Shown: positions 19,850 to 31,206, numbered from the stretch's first letter. The stretch is 64,000 nucleotides of DNA from Limnanthes douglasii subsp. nivea (GCA_036936605.1 JAUPFV010000005.1:59602742-59666741); one strand, 5' to 3'. The notes: a model not told the origin generated them from the sequence alone. A program made the numbers and translations.

Positions 19850-20439
19850 ATAAAAATATTTGTATTGGAAAACTTAGACTATTTTAAAATGTACCTGTAA
19901 ATCAATAAGTTCTAGTCTTAGCTTGATCCTTAGAATACGTACGTTTAACCCAATATTTAAGCTTAAATAGTTCCAATTTATTAATATTTGGAGTCTTAAA
20001 TAGTTATCCGAACAATCATCGAACATATTTGAACGATCAAATGTTGAAAGAATAAAAATTAAATATGAAATTAGGGGATTTTTTAAATATTTTTGGAGTT
20101 TATTAAAATATTTTTAATTTTCTGACAAAATAAAAATATTTATTTTGAAAAGAATATAATATAGTTTAAATTTATTAATACGTTGGATTTAAAATTATTA
20201 TATCAACAATCATCTAACGAATTGGAGTTGCTAGCCATTGAAAAAATAAAAAATACATATAATATCAAAATACTTATTTTAAAAGAGTGAGAGTTATAAA
20301 TTTTGGCCAATGTCAGTTATATATTTCACTTATCTTTTTTTATAAGTATGGTTAATGTTAGTTTCATAAGCAATTCTGAAAAAATTAAAAATGGATTGAT
20401 AAATAAAATATTTTAATTTTATAGTTTTATAAGTTTTTA
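19850..20439. other. AT-rich spacer, no gene seen
   Basis: No coding or structural signal was recognised up to the gypsy fragment. Confidence 0.5.
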
Positions 20440-21040
20440 TACAGTTAATTGCTCTTTGTGGGGAGACAAAGTATCAAACTATTAAATTTGGTTTTCATGC
20501 ACCGAATAATGATTTTGAATATAAAGTCGCATTGGCTGGTTTAAGGCTTGCAAATGTTTGTGGGCCACCATAGTTCATTTGGAAACAGTTCCCAGTTAGT
20601 GGAAAATCATATGACAAGTGTTTCCGAGGCTAAGAAGGATAATTTAATTGTGTATCTTCGGGAGCTTCAAAATTTGGCTCTCCTGTTTGACAAAGTGATT
20701 GTAGAGCATATTGGTCGAGAAAATGATACAGTTGCTGACTCTTTGGCAACAAATTCTTATATGAAAGAATATACTTGGATATAATTACAGGAGAGTCCTT
20801 TTATTTTAAGATGATCCAAACAATGTAAATATTCAGATGAGCTATTTGTCACTTCTGATACAATTCGAGGTGATTGGAGGTCTAATGTTCTTAATTTTTT
20901 TCTAAGAAGAATTTTGCCTCAAGATCCACAACAGGCTAAACAATTAAGATATAAAGCTCATGGTTATGTTGTATTGGATGAAGTGTTGTACAAGAAATAT
21001 TTGAGCATACCATTGTTACGATGTTTGCGAAAAAAATAGT
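20440..21040 (+). pseudogene. F archaeal-type RNase H relic
   Basis: The frame begins LIALCGETKYQTIKFGFHAP, then NNDFEYKVALAGLRLANVCG. The frame at 20548-20784 continues with SQLVENHM, LRELQNLALLFDKVIVEHIG and ENDTVADSLATNSY. This matches the extra RNase H of Tat elements, with the late Ala-Asp pair preserved, but its first acidic residues lie beyond the truncated end. The glutamate-bearing helix has become EYKVAL. Confidence 0.78.
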
Positions 21041-22078
21041 CTTGTCTGAGTTACATGATGGTGAGGGATTAACACATTTTCGTGTCAAGCCTTTGATACG
21101 TCAAGTTTTTTTGGCAGGATATTATTGGCTTTAAATTATGAATTATACTAAATTTCTAGTTCGAAGTTGTGATACTTGTCAGCGTTTTTCCCATTATATT
21201 CACAAACCACCAGTACCACTGATGTTTGTCTCTGAAACAATCCATTTTGACAGATGGGGAATAGATTTGGTAGGACCATTGCCTATGGCTTCGAGAGGAC
21301 GTCAAATGATTATTGTGGCTGTGGATTATTTTTTGAAGTGGGCAGAAGCTGAACCATTGTCTGGAACAAAGGCAAATGATGTTATTAAGCTCATTATGAA
21401 CAATATTTGTTACCATTCTGGAGTACCTTCAAAAATCACTACAGATAACGTTCCTCAATTCAATAACAGATAAATGACCTACATCTTTTCAAGAGGTGCA
21501 CTTGACATACTCAATTCAATATCTCTACATCTTTTCATCCTTAAGCAAATGGTCAAGTATAAGTGACTAATAGATCTATTTTGGAAGGTTTGAATAAGAA
21601 TTTAACATGTGCTGCGGGGAAATGGCCTAATTATTTGCAAGAGGTGTTGTGGGCTTATTGTATGACTCCTAGAGAGGCTATTCAAGAAACACCTTCTACC
21701 TTGGTATATGGGATGGACATTGTTAGTCATTCAGAATCTACTTTACATTCCTATAGAGTACTCCAATATTCTAAAGAGGTGAATGAAGAGGCAAGAAGAA
21801 CAAAGTTAGATTTGATTGAGGAAAAAAAAGTTAAAGCTCATTTGAATATGACTCATTATCAAACTTTGATGAGGAGTCAATATAATTCGAAGGTAAGGAG
21901 AAAGGATTTTAAAGTCTTCCATACAAATGATAAACAACTTGGAAAGATGGCCCCAATTGGGAGGGTCTTATATTGTGATGGAGAGGATAAAGTCGGGCAC
22001 ATACACCTTTGTGATGAGCATGGGAGAATGCTTCAACATCCCTAGAATATTGAACACTTGAAGCTGTATTGGGAGTGA
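21041..22078 (+). pseudogene. F integrase relic
   Basis: A zinc-binding N-terminus (CDTCQRF near 21170) is followed by DRWGIDLVGPLPMASRGRQM with the first catalytic Asp and KITTDNVPQFNNR with the second. A stop and frameshift follow. In the catalytic helix GQVEV has become GQV-stop-V near 21555, so the third acidic residue is itself a stop codon. The C-terminal part is open 21563-22045 (NRSILEGLNKNLTCAAGKWP, then LVYGMDIVSHSESTLHSYR). The protein ends NIEHLKLYWE with stop at 22076-22078. Integrase would join element DNA to the chromosome; this copy cannot. Confidence 0.88.
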
Positions 22079-22110
22079 GTTTTTTGTTTTGAATTCTTTT
22101 TAATAATTGG

Positions 22111-22159
22111 CACGCTTTTTCCAACCCTGTTGGCCCAGGTACGTTTTCACGAGGTGTCA
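22111..22159 (+). other. Conserved noncoding block after pol (F copy)
   Basis: It lies 33 bp after the pol stop and reads CACGCTTTTTCCAACCCTGT, TGGCCCAGGT, ACGTTTTCACGAGGTGTC. It is homologous to the E1, E2 and E3 blocks. Confidence 0.75.
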
Positions 22160-22335
22160 TGTAGTATTCGAAGATATTAATAAAAAATATTTTTTGGCCA
22201 ATGGTTGTTTTAAATACTAGTATTCAAATAAATTTGATAACTAGTCAAAGACTGATCATCTTTGAACCTTTTGACCAAGAGTAATTATTCTGAAGTGTTA
22301 TACACTTATTATCAACACTTTTTGAAGAAACAACG

Positions 22336-22495
22336 ATATTCGAAGTGCTACATTCATTAAACGCATTGTACATATTCGAAATGTTACATTCTCTAAACGC
22401 ACTATACATATTCGAAGTGCTACATTATTTAAATGCATTGTGCATATTCGAAGTGCTACATTCTCCAAATGCACTATATATATTCAAGGTACTTC
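22336..22495. repeat. 36-bp tandem repeat array in F
   Basis: ATATTCGAAGTGCTACATTC-like units start at 22336, 22372, 22408, 22444 and 22480, an exact 36-bp period with a few substitutions. The array lies after the conserved block, as in E1, but its sequence and period differ from the E1 array. Confidence 0.92.
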
Positions 22496-22690
22496 TTTAA
22501 GGTAATATTATTATTTTATGATAAGGAAAACGCGTATAGAAAAAGGAAAGGTATTAATTCATAAAAAATAATTATGATCGTACAAAAATATATTATGAGT
22601 GCTGAACAACTAAGCATGCATACAAAACAAGTCCTTATGAAATAATTGAGCGACTTCGAACAAAAAACAACAAAAAGGGTAAAACATCAA

Positions 22691-24270
22691 TTATTTGTTT
22701 TCAGAATTCTCTTCTTCAGAATCTCCATCATCATATTCGTTTTCTTCTAATTTCGTCTCTTCGGAGGAGTCAGTGAGGATTTGATCAAAAGCTTCACTAC
22801 GTCGGTCAAGGGGCGTTAATTCCCAGAAGCTGGATAGATCTGCTCTAGGAAATGCCGCATGAATTTCACGAAATAAATTGATTGATTTCTGCTATTTGGC
22901 ATTTGCTATAGCAGCCATTGTGTCTTTTCAGCACTCAATTTTGGCGGTCTATAAAGATTTTTTTCCCAAGGGTATTTTTGAGATCATCCATATCATTAAT
23001 CAGCTTCTTCTTTTCTTCTTCATTTTTTTATAAATATTCTTGAAGAGTATAGTACTTTTGTTACTTCTCGGATAATTCATTTGCATGTTTGCTTGTGAGT
23101 TCTTCTATTTTGGATTCATTATAAGTCTTGAGCTGCTCCAGTTGTTGATCATGCATAGAATGAAGATGATATTTAAGTTGGATAGCCTCATGTATAAATT
23201 GCGCCCTGTCAGTTTGGAAGGCATAAAATTGCTCCTCATATGTCTCCTAAAATTTTCTTTTTGTTGTTTCTCTATAGCAGTAGCATTCTTAGATCGAACC
23301 ATCTATTTCAAATATTTTTTCCAAATGATTTGAGGATGAATTTATTTTTTTGCATAATATTTTGGCTGCTGCTTCAAGTTGGGTGAAATGTTACAGAGAA
23401 AGTAAGATCTCTTCGGATGGTTGCTGCTCTGGGATAGGAATGAACCTTTCATTGTTAAAAGGCATGATAGCAGATAAAGAAGCCAAGTGAGTATCCGACG
23501 AAGGAAAAATTCATGCAAAAGAGGAGCAATGACTTGATGACTAATTTGTCAAAGTTATTCTCGGATTCCTTGAACGTTTAAATCCACATCCTTGTAAAGA
23601 GCTTGAGTATCTTCTTTATTAGCAGTTTCATCATGATAAAAGTGGTCCTCTTCTCGGTGATCGTTAGATGTGGTTCCTCCTTGATTATCATCTATTACAA
23701 TTTCTCTTTGATGGTCTTTTGTTGCAGTGTTTTTAGTTTTGATTGAAGTAAGGTCAGAGACACTTTCTTCAGATGGTTTTCCTGATATCTTAGCATGAGA
23801 AATTTTTGAGTTGCTCTTTTTCTTATTAAGGCATCAGTTTTCTTTCTCGTCGAGGAAGGTTCTTCATTGGTTTCTTCTTCAATAGTATAAATGTTGGTTT
23901 CAGTTGTCTTCATTTTTGCCTTTTTATGAGGGCTCAGATTTTCTAAAGAGCTAGCACCAGTTGTGCTAGCTATTTCTTTTTCTCTTTCTTTTTTGCGGGA
24001 AGATGGCTATCCGATCTGTTCCTCACTGGAAGAATCACCTTACCATCCAGTGTTATCGGTCTCTTCACAGCTAAATTTGGATTTGGTGGCTCCATCAGGT
24101 ATTCGGGGAGGCCAGCACCCAGATTGATCCTCCATAAGTGGCTATTGATGAAGTTTATGGGCAGAAAAGGTGAGTGAAATCCATTTCTCCACTCTTTTTT
24201 GCCCAAGTAGCAAGCTTTAAAAAAATGTTCTTCGCCTATTTCTTGCAACCCTTATATCTCTTCGAAATTC
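22691..24270 (-). pseudogene. F antisense gene, exon-2 part
   Basis: On the minus strand the frame 24248-23970 includes RINLGAGLPEYLMEPPNPN and then LDGKVILPVRNRSDSHLPAK followed by a Lys-rich run. E3 has KVFLPIRNRSDSHLPKKKKK at the equivalent place. Further on, a Lys/Glu-rich helical segment (23913-23695) and a long coiled-coil-like stretch around 22900-23300 lead to an acidic tail, DSSEETKLEENEYDDGDSEE, with stop at 22691. The Lys-rich run looks like a nuclear localisation signal. The N-terminal half and promoter are missing at the truncated right end. Confidence 0.72.
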
Positions 24271-24290
24271 CTAAGAGCAGTGGCGATATA

Positions 24291-26893
24291 AATGGAAAAT
24301 TGAACATAAGTTATATAGTGAAAGGAAAAAATGAAAAAAAATAATTAAACTTACTAATTTCATTACTAATTTTGGTCGTGTTAAGCATTAGTAATTTTTT
24401 CTAGTGATTTTGTCCGTTTTTCAAGTCACCTCATTCTGGTTGGATCCATCTGGTTTGATCTCCGAATGATGGATCTATTTAATTTTTTGCTACACTCCCG
24501 TTCGATCTTTGTACTCTATCATTTCAATTATTATTTGTTGTTGTTTTAGACTAATTATCTTCTAATACTCTTTACGCAAATGTATACCTCTAAGGTTTTT
24601 ATTTTATAAACTATTCTATTATGGGAAATGCCTCGATATATTTGTATTCCTTTTTATTTCCTTACCCTCTTTTAAATTTTGAATAAAACTATATTAAATG
24701 TATTTTTAGTTTTAGTATTAGTTGGTTTATGACAATTATAATTTTTCTTTCAAAACTTTAGTGGAATAATTTTTTAATATTTAAATTAACTTCAAACCCA
24801 AATTTGAGATGACTATTAGATTTTAGTTCTTATCTCCCAACTATGATGAAATACTTTTAGAAAGTTACAGTGTCTCCATCGAAATTCAAGTGTTGATACT
24901 TACACCAAATAATTTCAAAAGTTGATTGCATGGCTCTATTTTATTTTTTTATTATAAAAACAACACTTGCATTTATATGTATATGCCTTAAAATTCGAAT
25001 TACAAGCTGATTTGTTGAGGTATGACTTTACTAGTATTTTAGATACTTATACTTATTCTAAGATCTAATATCTTACCTATTATGATGATGAGTCATCAAT
25101 AGTTTGTGAGAACGTTTCTCCTAATGTTATTTATTTCACGAGTTTAAGAGAATTTATCCATAATGATTGGACAAAAGTTGTTGAGAATTTAATTGGTAGT
25201 ATCGAGATAGTTTTACATGTACAAAATATTAAAGTGTTTGATACTAATATTGATTGGAAATGACATGAAGTTGTCTTGGTAGATCATGTTGAGTTTATTC
25301 TTCCGATTAATGAGTATTATGATTTTTTATTGCACAAATTTATCAAGTTAAATCAAGTTCATTACAACTTTATGTACTTGAATATCCTAATTAATGCATT
25401 ATTTCAAGTTAAGTGATGAAGATTCTCAAATGTTGAATGAGAAGGTTGACAAGCGATGAAAGTCAACTGATAATATAAGATGTGCACTTGAAACTATACT
25501 TCTTGTATTAAGCTTGAAGACAAACTTCCGTTAAGAGTGAGATGACATTAAAATATGTATTTAATAAATTCATTAACATGAAATAATTAACAAAAATGTT
25601 GCCAAAAACACTATATTAGAATAATAAAGATTACTTTGAAGAGAAATTCAATAGGCACATCTATGAGAAGTCTCGCAATAAAAATGATTGTAAAAATATA
25701 CTAAAGTTGGAGCATTGAAGGTCTTTGTAATAAGAAACTAAAAATTCATATTTAGGAATAGTGTAGTAAATAGAGTTATTAGAAATTAATAATGAATGAT
25801 CAAAGTTAAATATTGGTTTTAATTCAAGTTAGAGTTTGAAGATTGTTTCTTTTTAAATTGTTTTCTAGAACATTTTAGAACTTGTCGGTTTTATATGTAA
25901 CGTTCATCAACCCACTTAACAAAAATACTTCTATCTTATTTTTTTACGTTTGCACTCTACCAATTTTCGTGTTTTATTATAATCAACAAGGTAAGGTCTA
26001 ATCATGAAATCTGGTTTCAGAACGATCTTAACTAAATTGATTGTTGGGTAGTGTTTTGTTGATCGGATTTACATGATAAAAACGGTGATATATATTAGAC
26101 TTATTTATCCTAAACAAAAATAATAAAGATTACCCAACTTGTTTTAGTATTTATGTAATCCATAAACTTGTTTATTTTCATATGGAAATGTTTTCCATTG
26201 TACAACTTTATCCATGAGTTTTCAACATATTCGATTGGTTAAAAAATATTTTAAATCGTATCTTTTATTAATTTGCATATCAACATTCACTTTGGTTTAT
26301 GTGGTCATCTACCATAATATATAGTAAGATAAACTATTGTTTAAATAGTCTTATATCTTATTTGAATTTCGCTATATTTTTTATATGTTTTTGCTAAATT
26401 ATCTATGCCAACTCTATATATATGTCAACATGATATTTGAAAAAAATGTAATGATTATCCTCAATTATTTATTGCAAATTCTTTAATGCTTATATTTTGT
26501 AAAAACAAATTGCACTCATAATTTATTACATATTTTGATTTTTCAATTGTTTATACAAAAAAAATTATATATAAAAAATCTGAAATAATTTTTAAATCAT
26601 CCAAATATCAAGATGAAATGTCTTCACGTTTAAAAACGTGATAACTTTTTTTTTACTTTTTTTAAGTTTGTATAATTGAGTATCTTTTTAAATGCATCCA
26701 CAAATAATAATTATCTTTCGGATATAACATTTAAATATCAAATATTAGGTAATATGTAATTTTTTAATTTTAAATGGACAACTCTGTTTTTCTTATTATG
26801 GATATTCATTTTTTTTTTGTAAATTCTCAATATTTTAATTCGTTTTAAACCATTTTTATTATACATTTATCATCGTATAGACCAATCACATCA
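24291..26893. other. AT-rich DNA, unrecognised
   Basis: Around 25000-25430 a plus-strand stretch is somewhat gene-like (for example LPINEYYDFLLHKFIKLNQV), but it is broken by stops and I do not recognise it. The rest is AT-rich with no visible structure. Confidence 0.4.
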
Positions 26894-27072
26894 ACAAATT
26901 ATGGCCGACTTGGTTGGGTAAAACATGCTTGTGACCAACGGTTATGAGTTCGAGTCTCTCTAGATACGTTTTCTCGGCTGAGCGTATCTTGTGTGGTTTA
27001 CCTTCTAGTGTTGGTTTGGCTATTGCCTCAAACTGAGGGTGGATTCCCTCCAGAAAAAAAACTAGACAAATT
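26894..27072 (+). mobile_element. tRNA-derived SINE
   Basis: The sequence has a Pol III A-box-like TGGCCGACTTGG at 26902 and a B-box-like GAGTTCGAGTC at 26946, about 33 bp apart as in a tRNA gene. A non-tRNA body of about 90 bp follows, and it ends with an eight- to nine-base A run near 27053-27061. ACAAATT occurs at 26894-26900 and again at 27066-27072, a plausible short target-site duplication. It encodes nothing and would depend on LINE reverse transcriptase. It lies directly upstream of the duplicated tRNA-Arg flank. Confidence 0.7.
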
Positions 27073-27086
27073 CTAATAATAAATAT

Positions 27087-27574
27087 TTTTAGTAATTGCA
27101 TCCATCCACAAATTAAATTATTTCTTCGATTGGAAAATGTATTTAAAATAGAAAATAAACTGAAATTTAAGATCATATTTCAGTTTGTTTTTCTAAAGAT
27201 TGTTTTCTTAAGATGGTTGTTATTTTAAATGGCCATGATTTTAACTAATGAAAAGTGGATTAATTTTGGATTTTAATTTTTCATTCTTTAAATATAATTA
27301 CAAATATATAGTAATAAAAAACTAAATGCTGTGAGTGTTTAGAATATTTAGGAGCTCAGTTAAATTAAAGTAAAATGTATAAAAGTTTTAGCTGCAAGGT
27401 ATTTAGGATATGGTAGTATGGAAAATAAATTACATATGGAATTTTGGAAATTTTAAAGCCGAAATCTATTTTAAAATTTATTACATGTAATAACATATGA
27501 TAGAGTAGTATTACGTTAACGTTTTTTCATAATATATCGATATATACCTAGATGTAGTGCTGTTAGACGTGCAA
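27087..27574 (+). repeat. 5' flank of tRNA-Arg, copy 2 of the duplication
   Basis: Homologous to 643-1173, with the same ordered landmarks at lower identity than the tRNA genes. A CAA motif lies immediately upstream of the tRNA at 27572-27574, a plant tRNA start-site feature that copy 1 lacks. Confidence 0.65.
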
Positions 27575-27647
27575 GACTCCGTGGCCCAATGGATAAGGCG
27601 CTGGTCTACGAAACCAGAGATTCTGGGTTCGATCCCCAGCGGAGTCG
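27575..27647 (+). tRNA. tRNA-Arg (anticodon ACG), second copy
   Basis: All 73 bases are identical to 1174-1246, with the same cloverleaf, anticodon loop CTACGAA, A and B boxes and G discriminator. A T5 terminator follows. The flanking CAA and a TATA-rich stretch about 30-60 bp upstream fit the usual plant Pol III context. Preservation of every base while flanks have diverged suggests selection or gene conversion. Confidence 0.97.
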
Positions 27648-27652
27648 TTTTT
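27648..27652 (+). terminator. RNA polymerase III terminator of tRNA-Arg copy 2
   Basis: A run of five T directly follows the tRNA. Confidence 0.85.
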
Positions 27653-28708
27653 AGTTTATCTTTTGAACCACTTCGTATATTTGACTAAGTATAGACGATC
27701 TCTATTCTCACAATAACATTTTTTTATAATATTTTAGTTTTATAAATAATAACATATATCTTTATTTTGCTAATTTATGGGTGTAATTAATTTTAGCTGT
27801 TTTGAAAATAATTTTTGGGTGAGTTTCTTCTAATAGGTGTATAAAATATTTTAAAATTCTGGTTAAATACATTTTAGTTTTTTAATTCCAATTAGTGTAT
27901 ATGGTATAACAAATGACAAAATTACTCTCTCATTTTCAGAACGCGCTTACTTGCCATTGTCATTCTCAAAAGCTTTAAATCGCTCTAAATCCAAACCAAA
28001 AACAGAAACTCTAACTATTCGACGACAGATTGAAAATCCAAAACCTAGAAAACAAAACGACTTGCTCTACTTGCAACTGATAGAAGATCGATTAAGGTAT
28101 GATACTAAATTTCAATCTGATTTTTTTATCACCTAGTTTTTAGAGATGGGTTGAATTGAACGATTAAGGTAAAACCTCAAGCTTATGCTTATGCTTATGC
28201 AGTTGCTCTACTTTCTGTCATTTTTGTATTCAATTTCATATGCTTTAACTTCTGATTGTGATGTTTTGGGGATAAAAATAAAGAAGGAGATTTCGGGTTT
28301 TCATGATACCCACTATAGTAAACATATAGCTCGTGTTTACATAGGAACAATAATTGTTTAGAATAGTTTGTGAGGTTAAAGGGACTTATGTGAGGGAGTA
28401 ATGGTATTGGGAGACGGGGCTTGTATGATAATTGAGATTTTGGGTTCATTTGTTTAACGTTGATGGTATTTGTTTGAGTGATAGTGGGGACGAAGGTGTG
28501 CTGGGTGGTGGTTCTCTTCTAGGAAGTAGTTTCTTTAGAGTACATAGTTTCTTTATCTGTTGTAGCATGTTTTATAACAGATGCAAGAGTTATATGAAAT
28601 ATATTCATGTAATCTGTTGTATAGAATAGTTATATTTGTCGAGTTTAATCGCTAAAAATCGTTATTTATTATGTTAACTTTTGTTTCAATTTGCTGTATC
28701 GTTTTTAG
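27653..28708 (+). other. Spacer and possible 5' exons of a host-gene relic
   Basis: Near 27950-28100 a 61-codon frame, Lys/Arg-rich, ends beside a donor-like ATTAAG-GTATGA, and a second donor-like ATTAAG-GTAAAA lies near 28167. These look like 5' exons of a gene, perhaps the one whose ribosomal-protein-like exon lies at 28709. The encoded sequence is not one I recognise, so the link is speculative. Confidence 0.3.
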
Positions 28709-28771
28709 GTTTAGCAGAGGGCTAACCAGGAAACCGTTGCCTTTGATTAAGAAGCTCTGCAAAGTGGTAAT
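28709..28771 (+). pseudogene. Single exon resembling ribosomal protein S15 (uS19)
   Basis: After an acceptor-like GTTTTTAG at 28701-28708, the frame reads FSRGLTRKPLPLIKKLCKV and then meets a donor-like GTAATAG. The Arg-Gly-Leu-Thr-Arg-Lys-Pro and Leu-Ile-Lys-Lys-Leu blocks are characteristic of the plant cytosolic small-subunit protein S15. I find no other S15 exon nearby, so this is a broken, intron-containing duplicate rather than a processed copy. The match rests on about 19 residues. Confidence 0.5.
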
Positions 28772-29280
28772 AGTCCTATCTTTCTTCCTAGTCTGCAGTT
28801 CTTCATTTCGATAGGGTTTTCACTATAAGTAGTCTGATTTTCCACAGTGAGATAGATACACTTGTTTGATTCCAGGCTTGGCAATGATGATTTCTTATTC
28901 TTACCGATTAGTGATAACTTTGAATTAAGCCTTTAGTTAATTGGTGTTTGGTTGTATGGTTGAGTAGTGATTACTAGCTATTTAATCTTTGTCTTCAGAT
29001 CAATCCTTCGGTAAATTCAGAACATAGTTTGATACGTTTGTTTTGGTTTTGTGTGATATACAGGGCTTCAATTAGGATAAAAGATGATTTATGTGTGGAC
29101 GCGTATCATCTTCATACGATTATAAGATGTGATGAAGTTAGAATTGAGGTACTCAAATTTAATTTTTATTACTGTTTAAAAGTATTTTTTATGTATGTTT
29201 CAATTGTAGGGTCGATTCTTGTTTGTTTTAAAACTCCTCTTGTAAGAAAATGTACTCTCGGACTGTTTATGGCTGGTGGT
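28772..29280. other. Spacer, no gene supported
   Basis: A 93-codon frame at 29029-29310 is hydrophobic, lacks motifs and runs into a tandem repeat. I would not call it a gene. Confidence 0.4.
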
Positions 29281-29406
29281 GATTTCTTATTTCTTGTTTC
29301 TTATATTTGATTTTGTTATTATATTCTTTACTAATAATGATGTGATTTCTTATTTCTTGTTTTTTATATTTGATTTTGTTATTATATTCTTTACTAATAA
29401 TGATGT
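29281..29406. repeat. 63-bp tandem duplication
   Basis: GATTTCTTATTTCTTGTTTC starts at 29281 and, with one change, at 29344. The copies are nearly identical to the end. Confidence 0.93.
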
Positions 29407-29525
29407 GATTCATATAATAAGTAATAGTATTATTACTGTTATTTATACTATAAATAATAGTAATAATACTGTTATTATAATACAAGTAACAGTAATAGTA
29501 CTATTATTCATAATACAAGTACAAT
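29407..29525. repeat. Palindrome-rich repeat, copy 1
   Basis: The stretch alternates AGTATTATTACT with its reverse complement AGTAATAATACT, so it can form hairpins. Related sequence (CAAGTAACAGTAATAATACTG) recurs at 31470-31545, with a partial copy at 31140-31206. Confidence 0.7.
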
Positions 29526-30236
29526 AATAACAATTTTTGTAGTTTAATTTTAAAATTGATTCATATACTGTTGTAAATATTTGGTAAATTTTGGGATCAT
29601 TTCGAGTTCTTAATGTTGACTATCTACTTATTTTGATGTTCATTATTTTAACTTAATTAGATTTTTAATGCTAACTACTATAAGAATATCTCAATGTCGA
29701 ATATCTGAAAATGTTTAAATTCTTTGAGAATAAAATACGGGGCCTACTACTTGAATATGTTTCTATGGTTTCAGATGTGGTGTTGTGCTCTTATTTGATG
29801 ATTTAGGCTGTTAATCTGTATGGTTAAAAGGGTTTCTTGCTGCAAGAACTCTTTAACTTATACTTAAAAATGTGACACTAATAGTGTATGATTCAAAAAT
29901 CATATCATGTTTTAGGTTCCCTTAACTTTTGAGTTGTATTTGCTTGTAACAAAATGGTTGTTCAATCCAACATGATATAATAGTAAAGGTGTTTGTTTGT
30001 TCAATAGATCAACTTCAGTACTGCCATGAGAATCATGTCATAAATTAATCTTTGGGTCCATGTAAAATATGGTATGATTAAAGCTGAAATCTTATCGCAA
30101 TTTGGATTTGTTTAACGTTATTGTGATTTGTTTAACGTTGCTGTGACTTTCCCTTCAACGTTATATATCTTGTAACATATTGTTTGTTATTTCAACATTA
30201 CATGTTATAGATGTTTATGCTTCATACCTAGATAGT

Positions 30237-30913
30237 ATGTATCAAGGAGAAGAAGCGGGAAACTCTGAAAGTGAGAAAGTCCTAACAATTTCGGCAGCAG
30301 CATCAGTATATGAATTATATATTTCAATGATCATAACATAATTTATATTTTACTAATTTTATCAATAAATTATTTATTACAGCAATACATTTAGAAATGA
30401 CAAAAAGGATCCTTAATGACAAATTAAAAAGGTTTGCATTTGCTACATTTCGGTATGTTGTCATTCCGCTTCACACAAAATGAGGAACAAAAACAAAAGA
30501 TCATTAGACATTATTAGTTGTAGATACACGTGAAGAGACATGCACACACTACAACTCGTTGTTGCCAAGAACAAAAACTATAGAAGATAAATACATGACG
30601 ACTTCAAAAAAATGGTAAGTATATATCATAACAATCTATTATACTATAATATCGTCTAGAAATAACATTCATATTTTTTTTGCAGCTGAATTGCCTAAAG
30701 GAAATAGGATTTCTAAAAGGAGATGCAACTGTTATAAGTGAAAGAGAATGTCCCCAACAACGAAAAGATTCACTTGATTGCGGCATTTTGGTATGCGCTT
30801 ATTTGCATGACCTCTACAAAAAAATTGATACCAAATATGATGAAGAGATGGGAAAGATTTTGAGAGCTAGATTGTTTTGTACCTTCCTTAATGACAAATT
30901 CAGTGTAAAATAA
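30237..30913 (+). pseudogene. Ulp1-like (SUMO protease, C48) gene relic, probably carried by a MULE
   Basis: Three exons are visible: from ATG at 30237 (MYQGEEAGNSESEK); about 30383-30611, containing LLVVDTREETCTHYNSLLPR; and about 30686-30913, beginning after a TTTTTTTTGCAG acceptor and containing ECPQQRKDSLDCGILVCAYL. The Asp of the LLVVDT strand and the Cys of Asp-Cys-Gly are catalytic residues of Ulp1/C48 proteases, and the His precedes them in KDH. The usual Trp after the His is a TAG stop here, so the gene is broken. It converges on the MULE transposase gene on the other strand. Ulp1-like passengers are known in some plant MULEs, where their role is unclear. Confidence 0.7.
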
Positions 30914-31139
30914 AGGAAGTTAAACTTTTTTACTCTTCAAATTCGATGACTCAGTGTTTTGTAACTCGTGTGATCTAAAACGTTTATGTAAATCAGATGT
31001 TTAACTTGTTTGATTCAAAGTAATAGTTTTATGTTCTTTTTTTGTAAACCACTATTAGCGAACCCAATTGTGCTAAAAACTACATTGTCAAATTATAGAT
31101 TAGACAATTTTAATATCGACCATGAAATGAGATTAATTA

Positions 31140-31206
31140 TTCATATCATAAGTAACACTAATAATAATGTTAGTCATACTACAAGTAAATTATACTATTA
31201 TTCATA
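31140..31206. repeat. Palindrome-rich repeat, copy 2 (partial)
   Basis: CATAAGTAACACTAATAATA and CATACTACAAGTAAA parallel the copies at 29407-29525 and 31460-31545. Confidence 0.6.

Larger units (their letters stand above)
20440..24290 (+). mobile_element. F: truncated Tat-like gypsy fragment
   Basis: This fragment begins inside the second RNase H domain and ends inside the antisense gene, with no LTR at either end. Its order is RNase H, integrase, conserved post-pol block, 36-bp repeat array and antisense gene, exactly as in E3, to which it is closest. For example, QLIALCGETKYQTIKFGFHA here parallels QLIALTGETMIQSIKFGFHA in E3. Both ends look like deletion or recombination breakpoints. Confidence 0.85.

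Noticed and set aside
29276..29527. Overlapping frames on both strands
   Set aside because: They are produced by the 63-bp duplication and the palindromic repeat; the peptides simply reflect the repeats.
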